Below, in pieces: positions 44,259 to 55,709 of a DNA stretch of 64,000 nt. The notes below the pieces were generated by a model, which saw only the letters and a list, made by a program, of their open reading frames with translations, made no database searches and was not told where the DNA came from. The DNA is taken from contig WPDH01000202.1 of assembly GCA_019137255.1 (NCBI GenBank), forward strand, positions 62,001-126,000. Reading direction: 5' to 3'. The first letter of the stretch is position 1. Each line of letters starts with the position of its first letter. The DNA is from Corinectria fuckeliana (Eukaryota > Ascomycota > Sordariomycetes > Hypocreales > Nectriaceae). The translations under genes were made by a program, and so were the position numbers.

Positions 44259-47103
44259 TCACTCTCGGGAGCTCGTTTCCGATGCCCCGCCGTCCTTCTC
44301 CATCTTCTCCTTTTCCTTTTTCTCGATAGTCGTCTGCTTCTCCCACATGGCATGATACCGCCCTTGAAGCGCCAGCAGCTCAGCATGCGTCCCACGCTCG
44401 ACGATACTACCCTTGTGGAGAACGATAATCTGATCAGACGTGGTGATGGTGGAAAGCCGATGTCTAGCACAATGAAGCCTGTCAGTAAGTGCGTGGGAGA
44501 ATGGAGATGTAGAGACGTTGTCTGCTTACGCGATGGTGATTGTGGTTCGGCCGGCCGTAACGCGCTCGAGAGCATCCTGGATCAGTCTCTCGGTGTGGGA
44601 GTCTAGTGATGCGGTGGCCTCATCTAGGAGTAGAATACGGGCATCTTTAAGAATAGCTCGTGCGATGGCGATCTGCGATGAGTTTTAGTCAGTCAACTCG
44701 CTGGATGTAGACAGCAGACATCACAGGGCAACGTACGCGTTGACGTTCGCCTCCAGATAACTTGAGGCCCCGTTCTCCAACCTTGGTTTCATATCCATCT
44801 GGAAAGGCAATAATACGATCGTGGATGTTAGCTGCCTTGCACGCCTCGTAGACATCGTCCTGTGAGGCTTCGGGGTTGGCGTAGAGCAAGTTGTACATGA
44901 TAGTAGCGTTGAACAGCACTGTGTCCTGGGGCACGACGCCAATGTTCCTGCGAAGGCTGTCAATCTTCAAGTCTTTGAGATCGTGACCGTCGATAGTGAT
45001 GGAGCCGCTGGAGACGTCGTAGAAGCGGAAGAGGAGCTTCAGACAGGTCGATTTGCCGCTGCCAGACTCTCCTACGATGGCCGTCTTGGTGCCGGGAGCG
45101 ACAGTGAAGTTGATGCCGTCGAGTATCAGCTCCCCTCTCTTGCTTTGATAGGAGAACTTGACATCATTAAAGGCAACCTCGCCTCGTGGCGAGGGTAATG
45201 GGACAGCATCCGGCCTTTCCACAATCCCAGATGTCTCTTTGAACTAGGCTTGGTCAGCAATGAATACTCCGGGGATGGGGAGTCGAAAAAAGCTCACGAG
45301 GTCAAGTAGCCGCTCGGCTTCTATGAGGTTGTTCTGCAGCATGGTATAGTATGTTCCGAAGAAGTTGAGAGGACCCTGAAGCTGAACGAAGTAGTTGATG
45401 AGACTCACGAATTCGCCGACTGTTTGCTCGCCAATGGAAATCTTGTAGGCAGAGACAGCGACGAGAAGGGCGGTTCCAAGGGCAAATATCGAGCTCTGTG
45501 TGAGGTTGAGGCCGTTAAGCGACCACAGCACCAGGCGCTCCGCCGCCTGGAAGACGGCCACGTGCTCTTTGAATCGGTCGGTTTCGCGAGGGATGGCGCA
45601 ATTGTGCTGCACAGTTTCGTACGCGACGATGGCATCCGTCTTGATGGCCTCCATCTCACGCGTCTTGATCGTCATGTCCCTTCTTTGCTTACCTCGGTAC
45701 TTGGCCAAGTAGATGGTGAGGAAGATGTAGGACCACATGATGAAGAAGACAATGAGGGTATAAAAAGGATCGTACTTGACGAAGAAGATGACGCCGGCGA
45801 CGAAGATGTCGAACACCATTGGGAACACTTGGAAACAAAAGCTCTCCAGGAATGTGTTCATGGCGGCGCCTCGACTCAGCGCACTGGTGACTTCGCCTAC
45901 CTTTTTGTTCAGGTGGAACTCGAGGGAAAGCCCCAAGACGTGCTCGAAAGCCGCCGACGACAGCCGTCGAAAGAGGGATTGGGCGACTGGGATCCAGAGA
46001 ACAGATCGCGCGGCACCGAGAGCTCCGTTGTTGCCTTGCAGAGCGCGGTAAACGACGTAGAGGATGATTTCCTTGTAAGGCAGACGTCCCTCGCCGAGAG
46101 AGTCGACCAGTACACCAAGCTGCACGGGGGCCAAGACATTCACGGTTCGCTGGCATACGAGCAGGACGACGCAAGCAACCACGATGGCTTGATAGACGGG
46201 GGAGTCTTTGGGCCTAGGAAATGTTAGCTTCCAGGTCAGTCAATGCCGGTTTATCTCCTCGTACCATAGGTAGGGGAACAGCACTCGAAACCCAGCAAAG
46301 TAGTCGAGCCAACCGGTACCAGAGACTTGGGTTCTCCCAGTTGGACCTGGACCTGCTGGCATGTGAGCCTGGACGCTGCTGTAGTTGGATGAGCCATTTC
46401 CGTTCTCGAGAAGCGATTGTCGTTCCTCTGGGACCGACTTGGGCTTAGAGGGTCTCAATTTGTACTCTTTCAGGATGAGAGTTCCAACCATGAGTATGAG
46501 GATGGCAAATCTAGACAAGCCTAGAACGTTGAGAATATCAACGAGGCCCTTGGAAACACGCAGAGAGGGCTCCACGGAAAAAAAGACTGCTGCGATGACG
46601 ATTTCCATGAGTGCACCCGTGACCCATGCGCAGCAATGAGCAGCACTCGGAGACCATGGTCCTTCCGGGTCTGGTAGCAGGCCAGCTAGAAAGTAAAGCA
46701 GAACTCCGACATAAGATGCCTTTGTCTAGCGTGAGTGACATGGTGGCTCCGGTATTCAAGGAGGGTAATCACATACCAGATACGCGCTAAAGGCGAACTC
46801 GACTGTGCCGTGTACCTCGTGCTTTCCAGCAACCGCCTCGCGTGTGACGAAGGCGATACTGACGAGGACCAAGAGAGAAAGAACAAGTTGGAATACCCAT
46901 ATCAGCCTCGTGTAGATTGGCCGGTCCTTTGGTTTTGGCTCGTTGCTTGACGCGTCGCGACGCGGGTCTCGATGGCGACTGCGGTAGAACTGGAGGGATT
47001 GAGCTCCCAGCAAAGCTAGGAATAGGAGGCAAGGATATATGTAAAAGGCGACCTTCAGTCCTAGTTCCGTCGGCGCCATGGTTTTGATAGGATGGTCTGT
47101 CAT
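44259..47103 (-). CDS. HMT1-like ABC half-transporter (ABCB6 type), copy 1
   Basis: Likely vacuolar or endomembrane transporter; yeast HMT1 of fission yeast moves phytochelatin/glutathione-metal conjugates. Six minus-strand exons, 47103-46777, 46719-46265, 46213-45298, 45243-44737, 44672-44530 and 44463-44259, give 850 residues. An N-terminal extra membrane domain (several helices in residues 1-260) precedes the six-helix domain (RTVNVLAPVQLGVLVDSL onward) and one ATPase domain: Walker A GESGSGKST, signature LKLSGGERQR, Walker B ILLLDEATASLD, switch HRLST. The tail is charged (TTIEKKEKEKMEKDGG). The start is the first in-frame ATG; MAPTELG eight residues later is possible. Length matches the HMT1 family. 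Confidence 0.9.
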
Positions 47104-47952
47104 GAGACGGATAGGCGGATAGGCTGGAAGTGATTTCAGTGGAAACTGATGGGATGATGTCAATAGTGTTGCCGGCTTTAAGATTCTCCGAATTTGCAAT
47201 TACTGCACTAACTACACTGATATGTGTGGGTCCGTGAGCTAGATCCCGATTTGTCAGATATTCACATAAGCAGCCAGCCCATATTCAATTCATAACAGCA
47301 AGCTCATCACTGCTCTACTGCTTGCATCTGAGAGGCCCGGAATTGGCCTTAGTTCTTAGGCCTGCTGATATAATTGCCTGGTTCCAGTAGGGTGAGGGCT
47401 ATCTAGCACATTAGGCAAATCGGTGTTCCAAATATGACAGGGGTGGATCAAAATAAAGCAACCTCCCTACAGGAAAAGGAGTAACGGTGTGGGCCAGGAG
47501 GAAAATGGACGTTTATTTACTATGTACACCTCTGATGGGGTGAAGGCAGAGCCGGACCACGGAAACAGCGAGGCTTTCCCAGACCCATGGTCGAGTTTAA
47601 CGAAACGTCCTTTACAATAGCGCCTTTCGCCGTGTCGGTCTGTCCTCGATATCGGCCTTGTGCCGCTTCTTGTTGTGCCTTCTCGGCGGGGTCTACGGCC
47701 ATTCTGCAACTAGCGCAATGTCTTGTTCGTCTTATGTGCTGTTGGACCAGCCCTTTCCTAGAACATGCTAATGATGACAGAATTCTGGTTCTTGATGAGC
47801 CCTGCCTGCTCAGTACCTATCCCGATTGATAGTGGAAACGTTGTAGATATACATGGCCTTCAGATAGGGTTGACAAATAACGGTAGTTGTCTAGACACCA
47901 CGAGACCTTGAGACTTAGGCATATTCTACCTGAAGAGCCTAAAGATGCGACA
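47104..47952. other. Intergenic region ABC transporter to GNAT
   Basis: Promoter of the ABC gene and unassigned sequence. Small overlapping frames at 47467-47830 lack support. Confidence 0.4.
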
Positions 47953-48585
47953 CTAGTCCTCAGATATGCCTCTTAGAGCCGCCCATTCCCCCTCCAGCAT
48001 CCCATAGCTAATGGTATCATACCACTTCCGATCATGCCAATGCGACTCGCGGCTGCGGCCCTCCTCCACAAACCCCAACTTCTTGTACAAGTGCTGTGCG
48101 CGCTCATTGTAACACAGCGTCGCAATGTTGACGCGATGGTATCCACCGCGACGAAATGCCCAGTCAAGGGCCCAATCGATGGCTTCCGCGCCGTAACCCT
48201 GTCCCTGAAACAATGCCGCCAGCGAGATGCCGATGATGGTGGAGCAGTGGTGTAGGTGGTCGGCTTTGACTCCGCCCCAGCCGAGGACGATGAAGCCGAT
48301 GGGAACAGCGATAGTCTCGCTTTCCCCGCTGGCCCCCCTATCGATTGCACTCTGCTCTGGCAGGCAGATCATGACAGCTAGAGTCGACTTAGCAAATCCC
48401 TCGAGCAGTTTGTCGGCATGCGTCTCACTCCTGGGCTGGATGGTGGCTATGTCGGCAAGGGCCACGCCGACTGGGTCGTTCAGGATCTGGGTGTTGAAGA
48501 AGCGCTTATCGTCTGCATTACTCTCTACCCCGCGGTAAGAGAGCCGCTTAGATTGGAATGCAGTTTTTAGGTCGTCGGTGATCAT
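47953..48585 (-). CDS. GNAT-family N-acetyltransferase
   Basis: Single exon, 210 residues. Middle and C-terminal part show the GNAT fold of the RimJ/L-like (Acetyltransf_3) type: IGISLAALFQGQGYGAEAID, where QGQGYG is the acetyl-CoA pyrophosphate loop (Q/RxxGxG/A), followed by GGYHRVNIATLCYNERAQHL and YKKLGFVEEGRSRES. Substrate unknown; proteins of this kind acetylate small amines or protein N termini. It lacks a signal peptide and is probably cytosolic. Start ATG at 48585 is the only one that keeps the family's N-terminal strand. Confidence 0.88.
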   Translation of the reverse strand: MITDDLKTAFQSKRLSYRGVESNADDKRFFNTQILNDPVGVALADIATIQPRSETHADKLLEGFAKSTLAVMICLPEQSAIDRGASGESETIAVPIGFIVLGWGGVKADHLHHCSTIIGISLAALFQGQGYGAEAIDWALDWAFRRGGYHRVNIATLCYNERAQHLYKKLGFVEEGRSRESHWHDRKWYDTISYGMLEGEWAALRGISED

Positions 48586-49468
48586 GATGGAATTTCAAGT
48601 AACGACGTCGTTAAAAATAGAGAAGTGGAATCGGGCTTCTTGCATTGGCGCTGAGAGATAAATCCGCAATCGTACTTGATGGATCAGTAAGGTCGTTAGA
48701 TGAGGATTGGAACCCTTGTCGTTATTTACCGGCTTGAGCGAACCCATGAACTTGCCCAATGATGATGCTACGCTATTTCTACTGTGTGTCAGGCTTGCCT
48801 ATCTGGTATTTCCCGCAGTGGCCTCTAGTTACGGCTTATAGAAATGATACGACTGCCATCAGTGGTAAATTGCTGTTCTCACAGTTGCGTCTTATTCTTC
48901 TGATAGTCGAGACTCTCCCAACACCTAAGCTACTGGATGTAGCAAATTTGTAGTTGTGTCATTTGCATCTTAAAAGTCACAGTTGGCCAGCATAAAGGTA
49001 CTCGACAAGCTTGTACGTCATGGTAGAAGTTGAAAGACGGTATACTCCACTTCCAGTGGTGTTTGTCAAACTTATTATTAGAACGAATGTAGTTGTTCAC
49101 TTGAATCAAAGCGCTGTTCAAAGATTACAGTGCAGGCTAAATATTGCTCTAAGAGTAGTGTGCTAGCTATCATCATTGGAGCACACGGACCTATAAACAT
49201 GAACATGAACACTTAACGTGTCCGGGCTTTGATACAAGAATAGGTTTCCGGATTAGGCCCCATTGCTAGACAAAGGACATACGCGACGAGATCATTAGTT
49301 TTAGAGAACTTCCGTCTAAGTATTTGATGTACAAAGAGCCACTGTTCGCAACATGATCTACTTTTTCTCAACTCACTCCGCCTCCTCTCGCCATTTACGA
49401 CTCACACATACACTCTTCGATACCAGTGAAGATGACACTTCGCAAACTCGGATACTCTCGCGACTGAC
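48586..49468. other. Intergenic region before the repeat protein gene
   Basis: AT-rich; no feature supported. Confidence 0.4.
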
Positions 49469-50164
49469 ATGCCTGGTAAAGAGCCTGGGGCAAGTGCCCA
49501 AGTCAGCGATGTGTCCTCTGGCGAAGAGCGCGATGGGGTCAAAGAGATCACTGCAACCCTAGCCCGGTCAAGTACACCGGGTACTATGGAATCTCAAAAG
49601 AAAGGCTCAGATGTTATCGATGCTTTGGACCATTCCATGCGTGCTTTATCATGCGGGGACTACGGTGATGATGCTATAGATGCATTGATCGAGGCTACGC
49701 GTACTCTAAGATGTCAGGACCAGACTGGCGAAGCTCTAGATGTCTTGATTGACGCTATATGTACCTTGACATGTCAAGATGAAGCTAGCGATGCCATAGA
49801 CGACCTGGTTCACGTCATGTCTACTTTGGCGTGTGAGGACCAAGCCGGTGCCGTGATGGACTCTTTGGCTAAATATATGTGTACTTTAACGTGCCAGGAC
49901 ACATCTCAACCACGACAAAAAGCTCGATCCTCGAACCTTGAAAATATTGACCAACTCAGCCAAGCTCTTCAGACATTATGCATCGTAGATCGCGATCCAC
50001 ATCGAAGTAGAGAATTTTTCGGGCTGATCGCTAAGCCTATCGGTAATGAGGACCGTCGGATGATGAAGGATCTTTTCGGAAAGTTGGTTGAGGCAGTAGC
50101 AGCTCTACTGAATACAGTTCTAGTCGTCCGTCCTTGGACAAAGTCAGACAAAACACGGTCGTAG
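49469..50164 (+). CDS. Unrecognised protein of 20-residue helical repeats
   Basis: Function unknown; no family recognised. A single exon gives 231 residues. Residues 49-148 are five consecutive 20-residue units, each of the form (A/V)-(I/L/M)-D-x-L-x6-(T/A)-L-x-C-x-D-x4; for example AIDALIEATRTLRCQDQTGE followed by ALDVLIDAICTLTCQDEASD. A weaker sixth unit lies at about 159-178. Every full unit has Asp at position 3, Leu at 5 and 12, and Cys at 14, while DNA identity between units is modest, so the pattern looks maintained at the protein level. Units look like amphipathic helix plus turn. No signal peptide. The C terminus (FGKLVEAVAALLNTVLVVRP) may be a further helix. Stands alone, with no close neighbour. 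Confidence 0.6.
   Translation: MPGKEPGASAQVSDVSSGEERDGVKEITATLARSSTPGTMESQKKGSDVIDALDHSMRALSCGDYGDDAIDALIEATRTLRCQDQTGEALDVLIDAICTLTCQDEASDAIDDLVHVMSTLACEDQAGAVMDSLAKYMCTLTCQDTSQPRQKARSSNLENIDQLSQALQTLCIVDRDPHRSREFFGLIAKPIGNEDRRMMKDLFGKLVEAVAALLNTVLVVRPWTKSDKTRS
49613..49912 (+). repeat. Five 60-bp coding repeats
   Basis: DNA basis of the 20-residue repeats in the surrounding gene. Units are in phase and without gaps but clearly diverged from each other. Confidence 0.75.
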
Positions 50165-51548
50165 CTCTGGGTCAAGAGTAAGCCTCGACGGTGACTGCTT
50201 CACTAGTCATGGGGGGAAATGTTCACAGCTTTATGCAAAAGGCTCTTCAACGGGAGGTTGGCATCAGGGACTCTTTAAGTTTATAGGGGCATCAAGTGGT
50301 TCAGTGTACCAACTTGGCAGAAGTATATAGTAATTGTAGGTTCAATGGCCTACGTAAAACTTCACTAAACAAAAGCACATAATCTTCAGTATAAGTCATG
50401 CATTGGCTGCTGCCATGCTCAAATGAATGCAAGGCGAATGGGTTGTAGAATGGTGATGCCGAGCCCTTATAGAATTTAGCAAGGCGTCCCGTCAGTCTTT
50501 CCACAGACGTTCGTATCAGTGTATTGAGATGCGCAGCCGTAGTTGATAAATTAAGAGGGTGTAATCTGCTCCCAGGGTCCCAGTCGGCCACTACAGTCAG
50601 TCTCGTCGCCATGGTCCCAGTTGCATCGATACCAATGGTGATCCTTCTGCCTGAAGATATGCTGCTGACCCCACGCAGCATGGCAGGCTTGATCGTTCCA
50701 TTGACAAGCGGTGGTGTCCTGGGCCGAGACGCAGGGAGAGTCGTACCGACTAGTTGAAGCAACAAGGCTAAGCTTGAAACCCCTAATGTCTAGTCTAACA
50801 CTGGCACTGATGCTTGTAGACCGCACCTAGCAGACGCTAGTACCAGTGAGCTTCGAGGCAACACAATGCTCCGCAGTCTAATATTCTCACCGCACTCCAT
50901 TAGCATGGCAAATATTCACTGGCTTCATTATTTAGCTACCCAATAGCGGGCGGTACCTCTTGGAGCTCGACCGCCCAGCTTACATTGGACAGAAAGGGGT
51001 AGTCGAGGAGCATATTCAGGTTGTTAGCCTAAGTGAGCGTCTCCTAGGAACACTGAATCTTGGTGGTCCATGGTTGATCTGGTTGCTCGAGCAAATATCC
51101 TGTTCGGTGGAGCAACACGGGAGCCTCCATTCTTGATCTCGTTCGATGCATCCTTCGTGGGACTGTTGTCTGTTTCCTAGGCAGGTAGCTTGTGTGGCTG
51201 AGTGAATAAGCTACGGGAAACAAGGGAGGGACGAACTAATGTGGCACATTTGCAGCTTGTCAATGTGGCTGACAGCTAATCGAGCGATCATTATGACGAT
51301 CTTTTTCCCAATTACTGTACTTCGTACATCCAAAGGGGCGGTAAGACGGCACGCGAATGGCTTAACTTACCCTACGTCAGAAAGGTACACAAACCGTCAT
51401 AGAAATTTTGAATGGATCAGAAAGCATGGATTGAGCAGGTAGTAGAACGATCCTAGGCAGGCGCACTACCCTTCCATTCAATCGTTTGAGATGCACCATA
51501 TCTCGGACCCATTCTATCTTGTTCGGAGTTGATCGGAGCTTGTTAAAG
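50165..51548. other. Intergenic region with a possible Cys-rich fragment
   Basis: On the minus strand, about 50790-50553, a frame without ATG reads FKLSLVAS, then SPCVSAQDTTACQWNDQACH, then YRCNWDHGDETDCSGRLGPW, with five cysteines in under 60 residues. It looks like a piece of a small secreted protein, but no start or complete exon set was found. Otherwise nothing seen. Confidence 0.3.
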
Positions 51549-53777
51549 ATGATTCAAGAAGACAAACGACCGAGACATATTTCCGTCACTCTTGATACCA
51601 ATCAATCGACCCTGTACACCCGCGTCCAAAGGAGCAACGGTTTCCATGATCGGTCACCAGAGCATCATCGTCAAAGAACAGCGGAAGGGCTACCAGTCCC
51701 GCCTCCAAGCGTCACAGATCTAGGATGGAAGGCAAACAGGGCCCAGACAGCGCAAAATCTTGTTGAAGGGTTGAGCAACGAGGACGTCTGGCTTCTGTTA
51801 CGAAGATTTAACAACGTATATTTCCTGTCCTGCTTCGACCGAGAATAGCTAATGATTCTGATTGGTAGCAAGTTTTCCATCTCAAGGTTGCGTCAAAGCC
51901 ATTGGGAGGGAATTTGGACTTTAATGTTTCTGAAGATGAGCAGTTCTCGTCGAATAAGCTGAGGGCACAGATGGAGAGGCTGTACATGGGATTGGTATGC
52001 ATGAACATCAGAGAAGCTCCTTCAACACGGTCGCTGATGTTGTAAGCTCCTCGGTTTGTTTCGACTCGTGCAGCACCTTGCACGACTTCGCTCATGGCGC
52101 GAGCCCAGACGGACGGCAGCATTCTGCTCTACTTACTTCGCTGCCTGGTACCTTGACTATTTGGTGCCAATGTTCATAACCACTGCAATGGTACTGCTTC
52201 TCTGGCCGCCTGCTCGAAGCATCATGTTCCCACCTGCACCGCCCGCATTGGTTGACTACCAAACCGGCCGCCTCTCCAAGCCACGTTCCGGAATCCTCGG
52301 GTCACTTGACTCTGCTACCGGAGCGCCCGAGCACTTCAAAGGCGAAGCCGTTGAGTATGAGGCCAACAACTTCGTCACGGGAATCATGGCCATAGCTTCG
52401 AATGTAATGCTGGGCCAGGATCCCCAGCATACTGAGGCGCAGGGAGGAAATGGGAACTCTGGCAGCCTGAGCTTGCCGCAGCCGAATGACTTGGCTACCA
52501 AGGTTGCTACGGCAAAGGATAAGGCGACGGGGATGGACAGACCGTCGAATGATAAGACCAAAGCGCCCATGGAGGAGTTCATGTGGAGTCAGATGAAGCC
52601 GTTGACGCACTCCATCCGTATTGTCTCGGACACTTGGGAGCGGTGTGGAAAGTGAGCACAACGTGTATGAATATATGAACGATTCACTGACGAACAGCTT
52701 ACTGGTGCCGACGCCTCCGTTCTCTCAGGATGTCAATCGACGACGCATTGCTAGTGCCTTGCTCCTCACCCTGGTCTTTTCAGCATTCGTGAGCAGTCAT
52801 ATTGTGTATAGAGCTTCTACCCTTGCACTTGGCGCTGGATTCTTTGGGCATGATCTGCTCTGTAATGCCTACGAACGATTCAAGCCATCGGAATTCAGCC
52901 TTGAGAACCTCATGGGGTGAGTAACAATGTTGGATCAACCTGGCTACATACCGCTTACTGACGCCATATCAGTACCATTCTTAACGAGGTACCGACGGAT
53001 GCACAGCTGTCAATCACTTTACTTCGAATCGGTGAATCTCGGGGCGTGCCCATCATGCCACCTCCTCTCTCCAACTCCCCTCCAGACGAGCCCTACGCGC
53101 TCGACGACAACTCGCTGCGCGCAACAGGCGGCGACTATCCCCTAGGCGCAACAAAAGAGGAGATTTCGTCGGCTACGACCAAGGACTCCGACATGATCGA
53201 CAGTGCCGGCGGCGGAGACCACGAAGCCACAGCCTCGGGCAGCGACGGAAAACAGCCGAGCAAAGTCCTCAATGCGCTCAAGAGAACCGCCAAGGGCATC
53301 GCCAAAACAGTCGTCGGTGCGGACAAGCTGCGCGCAAAAATGGGATCCGAGTCGGCCAAGAACCGCCTCGGCGCCGTTTCCGTCCCCGGAGCGCTCCCGA
53401 TTGCGGATCCAGTCGAGTTCAAGGGCCGTCTGCACGGGCAAGAAGGCTGCGTGTATCTAACCACGGACAAGCAGTCTCCGAGCGTGTGCTTTTCGCCAAA
53501 GGCGTCTGGGAACGACCCGTTGGATGGCGCTCCGAATCAGGAGCTGAAGACTTCGTGGGTGGTGCCTGTTGCGGAGATTGTTGGGTTGAACAAACATTCG
53601 GGATTCGGGGCCAAGACGAAGCTGCTGGCGGGGTGGGCGCTGGGCGAGGCGGTTGTCGATGGCATCCAGATTGTGGACCGGGACGGGAACTCGACGGTCA
53701 TTACGGCGATGCCACATAGAGACGACCTGTTCAATCGGCTGTGTGCTATAGGGAGTCAGAAGTGGGAGATATGGTAA
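51549..53777 (+). CDS. DUF3292 family membrane protein
   Basis: Conserved fungal protein of unknown function. Five exons, 51549-51815, 51869-51994, 52074-52651, 52698-52916 and 52973-53777, give 664 residues, near the family's usual size. Family landmarks: VPPPSVTDLGWKANRAQTAQ, LSNEDVWLLLRRFN, HLARLRSWREPRRTAAFCST, then a membrane pair AAWYLDYLVPMFITTAMVLL, TGAPEHFKGEAVEYEANNFV, a second membrane pair (ALLLTLVFSAFVSSHIVYRA), and a C-terminal PH-like domain (GSESAKNRLGAVSVPG to HRDDLFNRLCAIGSQKWEIW). Compared with what I know of the family, about a dozen residues before HLARLRSW seem to be missing, where the second intron lies. The first 45 residues are the least certain. Confidence 0.85.
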
Positions 53778-54140
53778 GGGGGAGCTATACTTGAACTGTC
53801 TCCCTTGCGGGTTCTAGCTTAGCCTAACTACAGGGCCCTAAGCTGTCCAAGTTACCGCGAAAGCCCCATGCTAGTTGGCGGTAAGACGGCTGTAACGGAG
53901 GAAGCAACAGCATTACTCTATCGGCAACTGACCCAATCATTTGTTTACGACGCGCTTCAGCCAGTGACGAGGTGAAGGCTATTGCAAATCTTGGCCTCAG
54001 GCACTCACTGACCTCCTGATGTGACGTCACGCGTATTTGTTGCAATTTACGGAACGCGTGCGTGTTAAGCTGAGGCCAGGGATTCATTTCACCAAAACAC
54101 CATCACCACAACACGTCGCAGCAACACGTCGCAACAAACA
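53778..54140. other. Intergenic region with repeat copy and CRE palindrome
   Basis: Contains copy B of the dispersed repeat and a TGACGTCA palindrome at 54022-54029 about 110 bases before the next start. Near the start codon a short ACACGTCGCA-type direct repeat occurs. Confidence 0.45.
53978..54025 (+). repeat. Dispersed 48-bp repeat, copy B
   Basis: Matches 41271-41318 at about 42 of 48 positions. Lies in the upstream region of the broken gene at 54141. Confidence 0.7.
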
Positions 54141-55709
54141 ATGCCGCCCAAGTCGACCAGAGCATCCAGAGCGTCGACCAGGGCGACCGCGAAGCGTCCC
54201 CTGGAGGAAACCGACCCAAACGTTGACCAAGATCAGCCTCCCACTAAGAAGCCAGCTGCAAAGAAGGCTACCGCAAAGAAGCCCGCCGCAGAGACGCCCG
54301 CCGCCAGTGACCCGGAGCCAGCGACTTCGGAAGACGACGAATCAACCGCCTAAAGCTCCAATGCTTCGACCGCTACCCGTCGCATCCCCAAAGGCCCAAA
54401 TGGCGAAACTTTTATGCCCCGCATAATGCCCGCAGAAGTCCACACCGAGATCAACAAGGTTCCCATGCCCAGCTCGTGGATCATCGCCATTGATGCCACA
54501 CCCGAGCGCGAGATGTCACTCGGAAGCAGGGAGTGGTGGGAAGACCACGAGGATTTGCTGGAGAAGAACAAGACGAAGCTAAAGTTCAAAGCCAAGGAGT
54601 GGAAGATGAAGGACGACGCCATGAAAAAAGAGGTGACGATCAAGGAGGATGAAGGCACTCACGATTGGGACTTTATCTGTCTCTCTAAGAAAATTGTAGA
54701 AGATGAAGACGAGGACGAAGGCGACCACATAGAAAAGGCGACTGACGGGCCCTCCAAGGAACCGACACCCGACCCTGCTGGAAAGCTTGCCTCTCTGCAC
54801 CCCAGCCATCCTTGGACTATCTCCATGCTTGGACAGGACCGAGCGAGATGGTGGCGGCTTGAGGCCACCAAGCGTGACCAAGACGACTTCCTCCTGCACA
54901 TCTACAATGATTTTACTGGCTATGGCAGGATTGAAGTCATTGAGAACATTGTAAGCGTCCCTTGCCTAGTACAGACGCTTCGTACTGACTGTTTCTAGTT
55001 TCTGCAATTTGAGAAGGTGTTCAAGAAGCGCAACGTAACTACCGCGAAATTTGGCCCGAACTCGAGGGCTTTGCTATGGCCATGAAGAGCGACCTGGGTG
55101 GATTCATCAGTAAGGCGGCGTCACAGATGTGCTACTCACGTCTGAAAGCTAACTCTTTCTAAGTGTGCGACGATGGCCAGAAATGCGGCAAGATCGCCGA
55201 GATGGTTGGCTTCTTGGTCATCATCGTCATGGACAACCTGAAGAAGCAGGGAGTTCTCAAGCCCGACTCTGACATCCGCAACCTCGGCTTCATGCTCGCA
55301 GAATGGGTCGGATGGGGTTACGGACTGGCTGCTTATGGCATCGAGGACGATGCAGAGATTTCCTGGGTCTACTGTGTTGTGGAAATGGCTGACGAGGCTG
55401 GTGTCACGTTGCATGGGCCGTCTGGATTTGCCAACGTACTCAGCAAGATCAGAGAGGAAATGCCGAGCAAAAACTTCAAGAAGTGGAAGCCGGTTGCATG
55501 GTCTACCAAGGTGATTACCTCCTCTCCTATGTACAGTGGCACTGCACTGGTATGACTGACACGTCTAGCTCAAAACCTACAAGGCCAAGTGGGCATCGGC
55601 CCCGTCCTTTGGTGCGACACCTCGACTAGGAGGAGACTACTACGACATTACCAAGATGTCTGCTTCGGAGAGAAAACGGCACTCGTTTTCAGGAGATGGT
55701 GAATGGTAG
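54141..55709 (+). pseudogene. Unknown fungal gene broken by a stop and a frameshift
   Basis: Function unknown. The first 70 residues are a basic, Ala/Lys/Pro-rich arm (AAKKATAKKPAAETPAASD). An in-frame TAA at 54351-54353 then interrupts a frame that continues smoothly as SSNASTATRRIPKGPNGETF and a charged domain (SREWWEDHEDLLEKNKTKLK, HPWTISMLGQDRARWWRLEA). An intron 54951-54998 follows. The next exon starts as FLQFEKVFKKRN but the good sequence resumes two bases out of phase as YREIWPELEGFAMAMKSDLG. After further introns come CDDGQKCGKIAEMVGFLVII and the end LGGDYYDITKMSASERKRHS. No splice choice I tried repairs either break. Codon use remains gene-like, so decay seems recent, or the sequence has errors. 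Confidence 0.6.

Noticed and set aside
45424..46227. 267-codon frame antisense to the first ABC transporter
   Set aside because: Shadow of the real gene; no independent features.
54307..54355. A 49-nt intron that would remove the TAA of the broken gene
   Set aside because: A GT and AG exist but the joint would not keep the reading frame.
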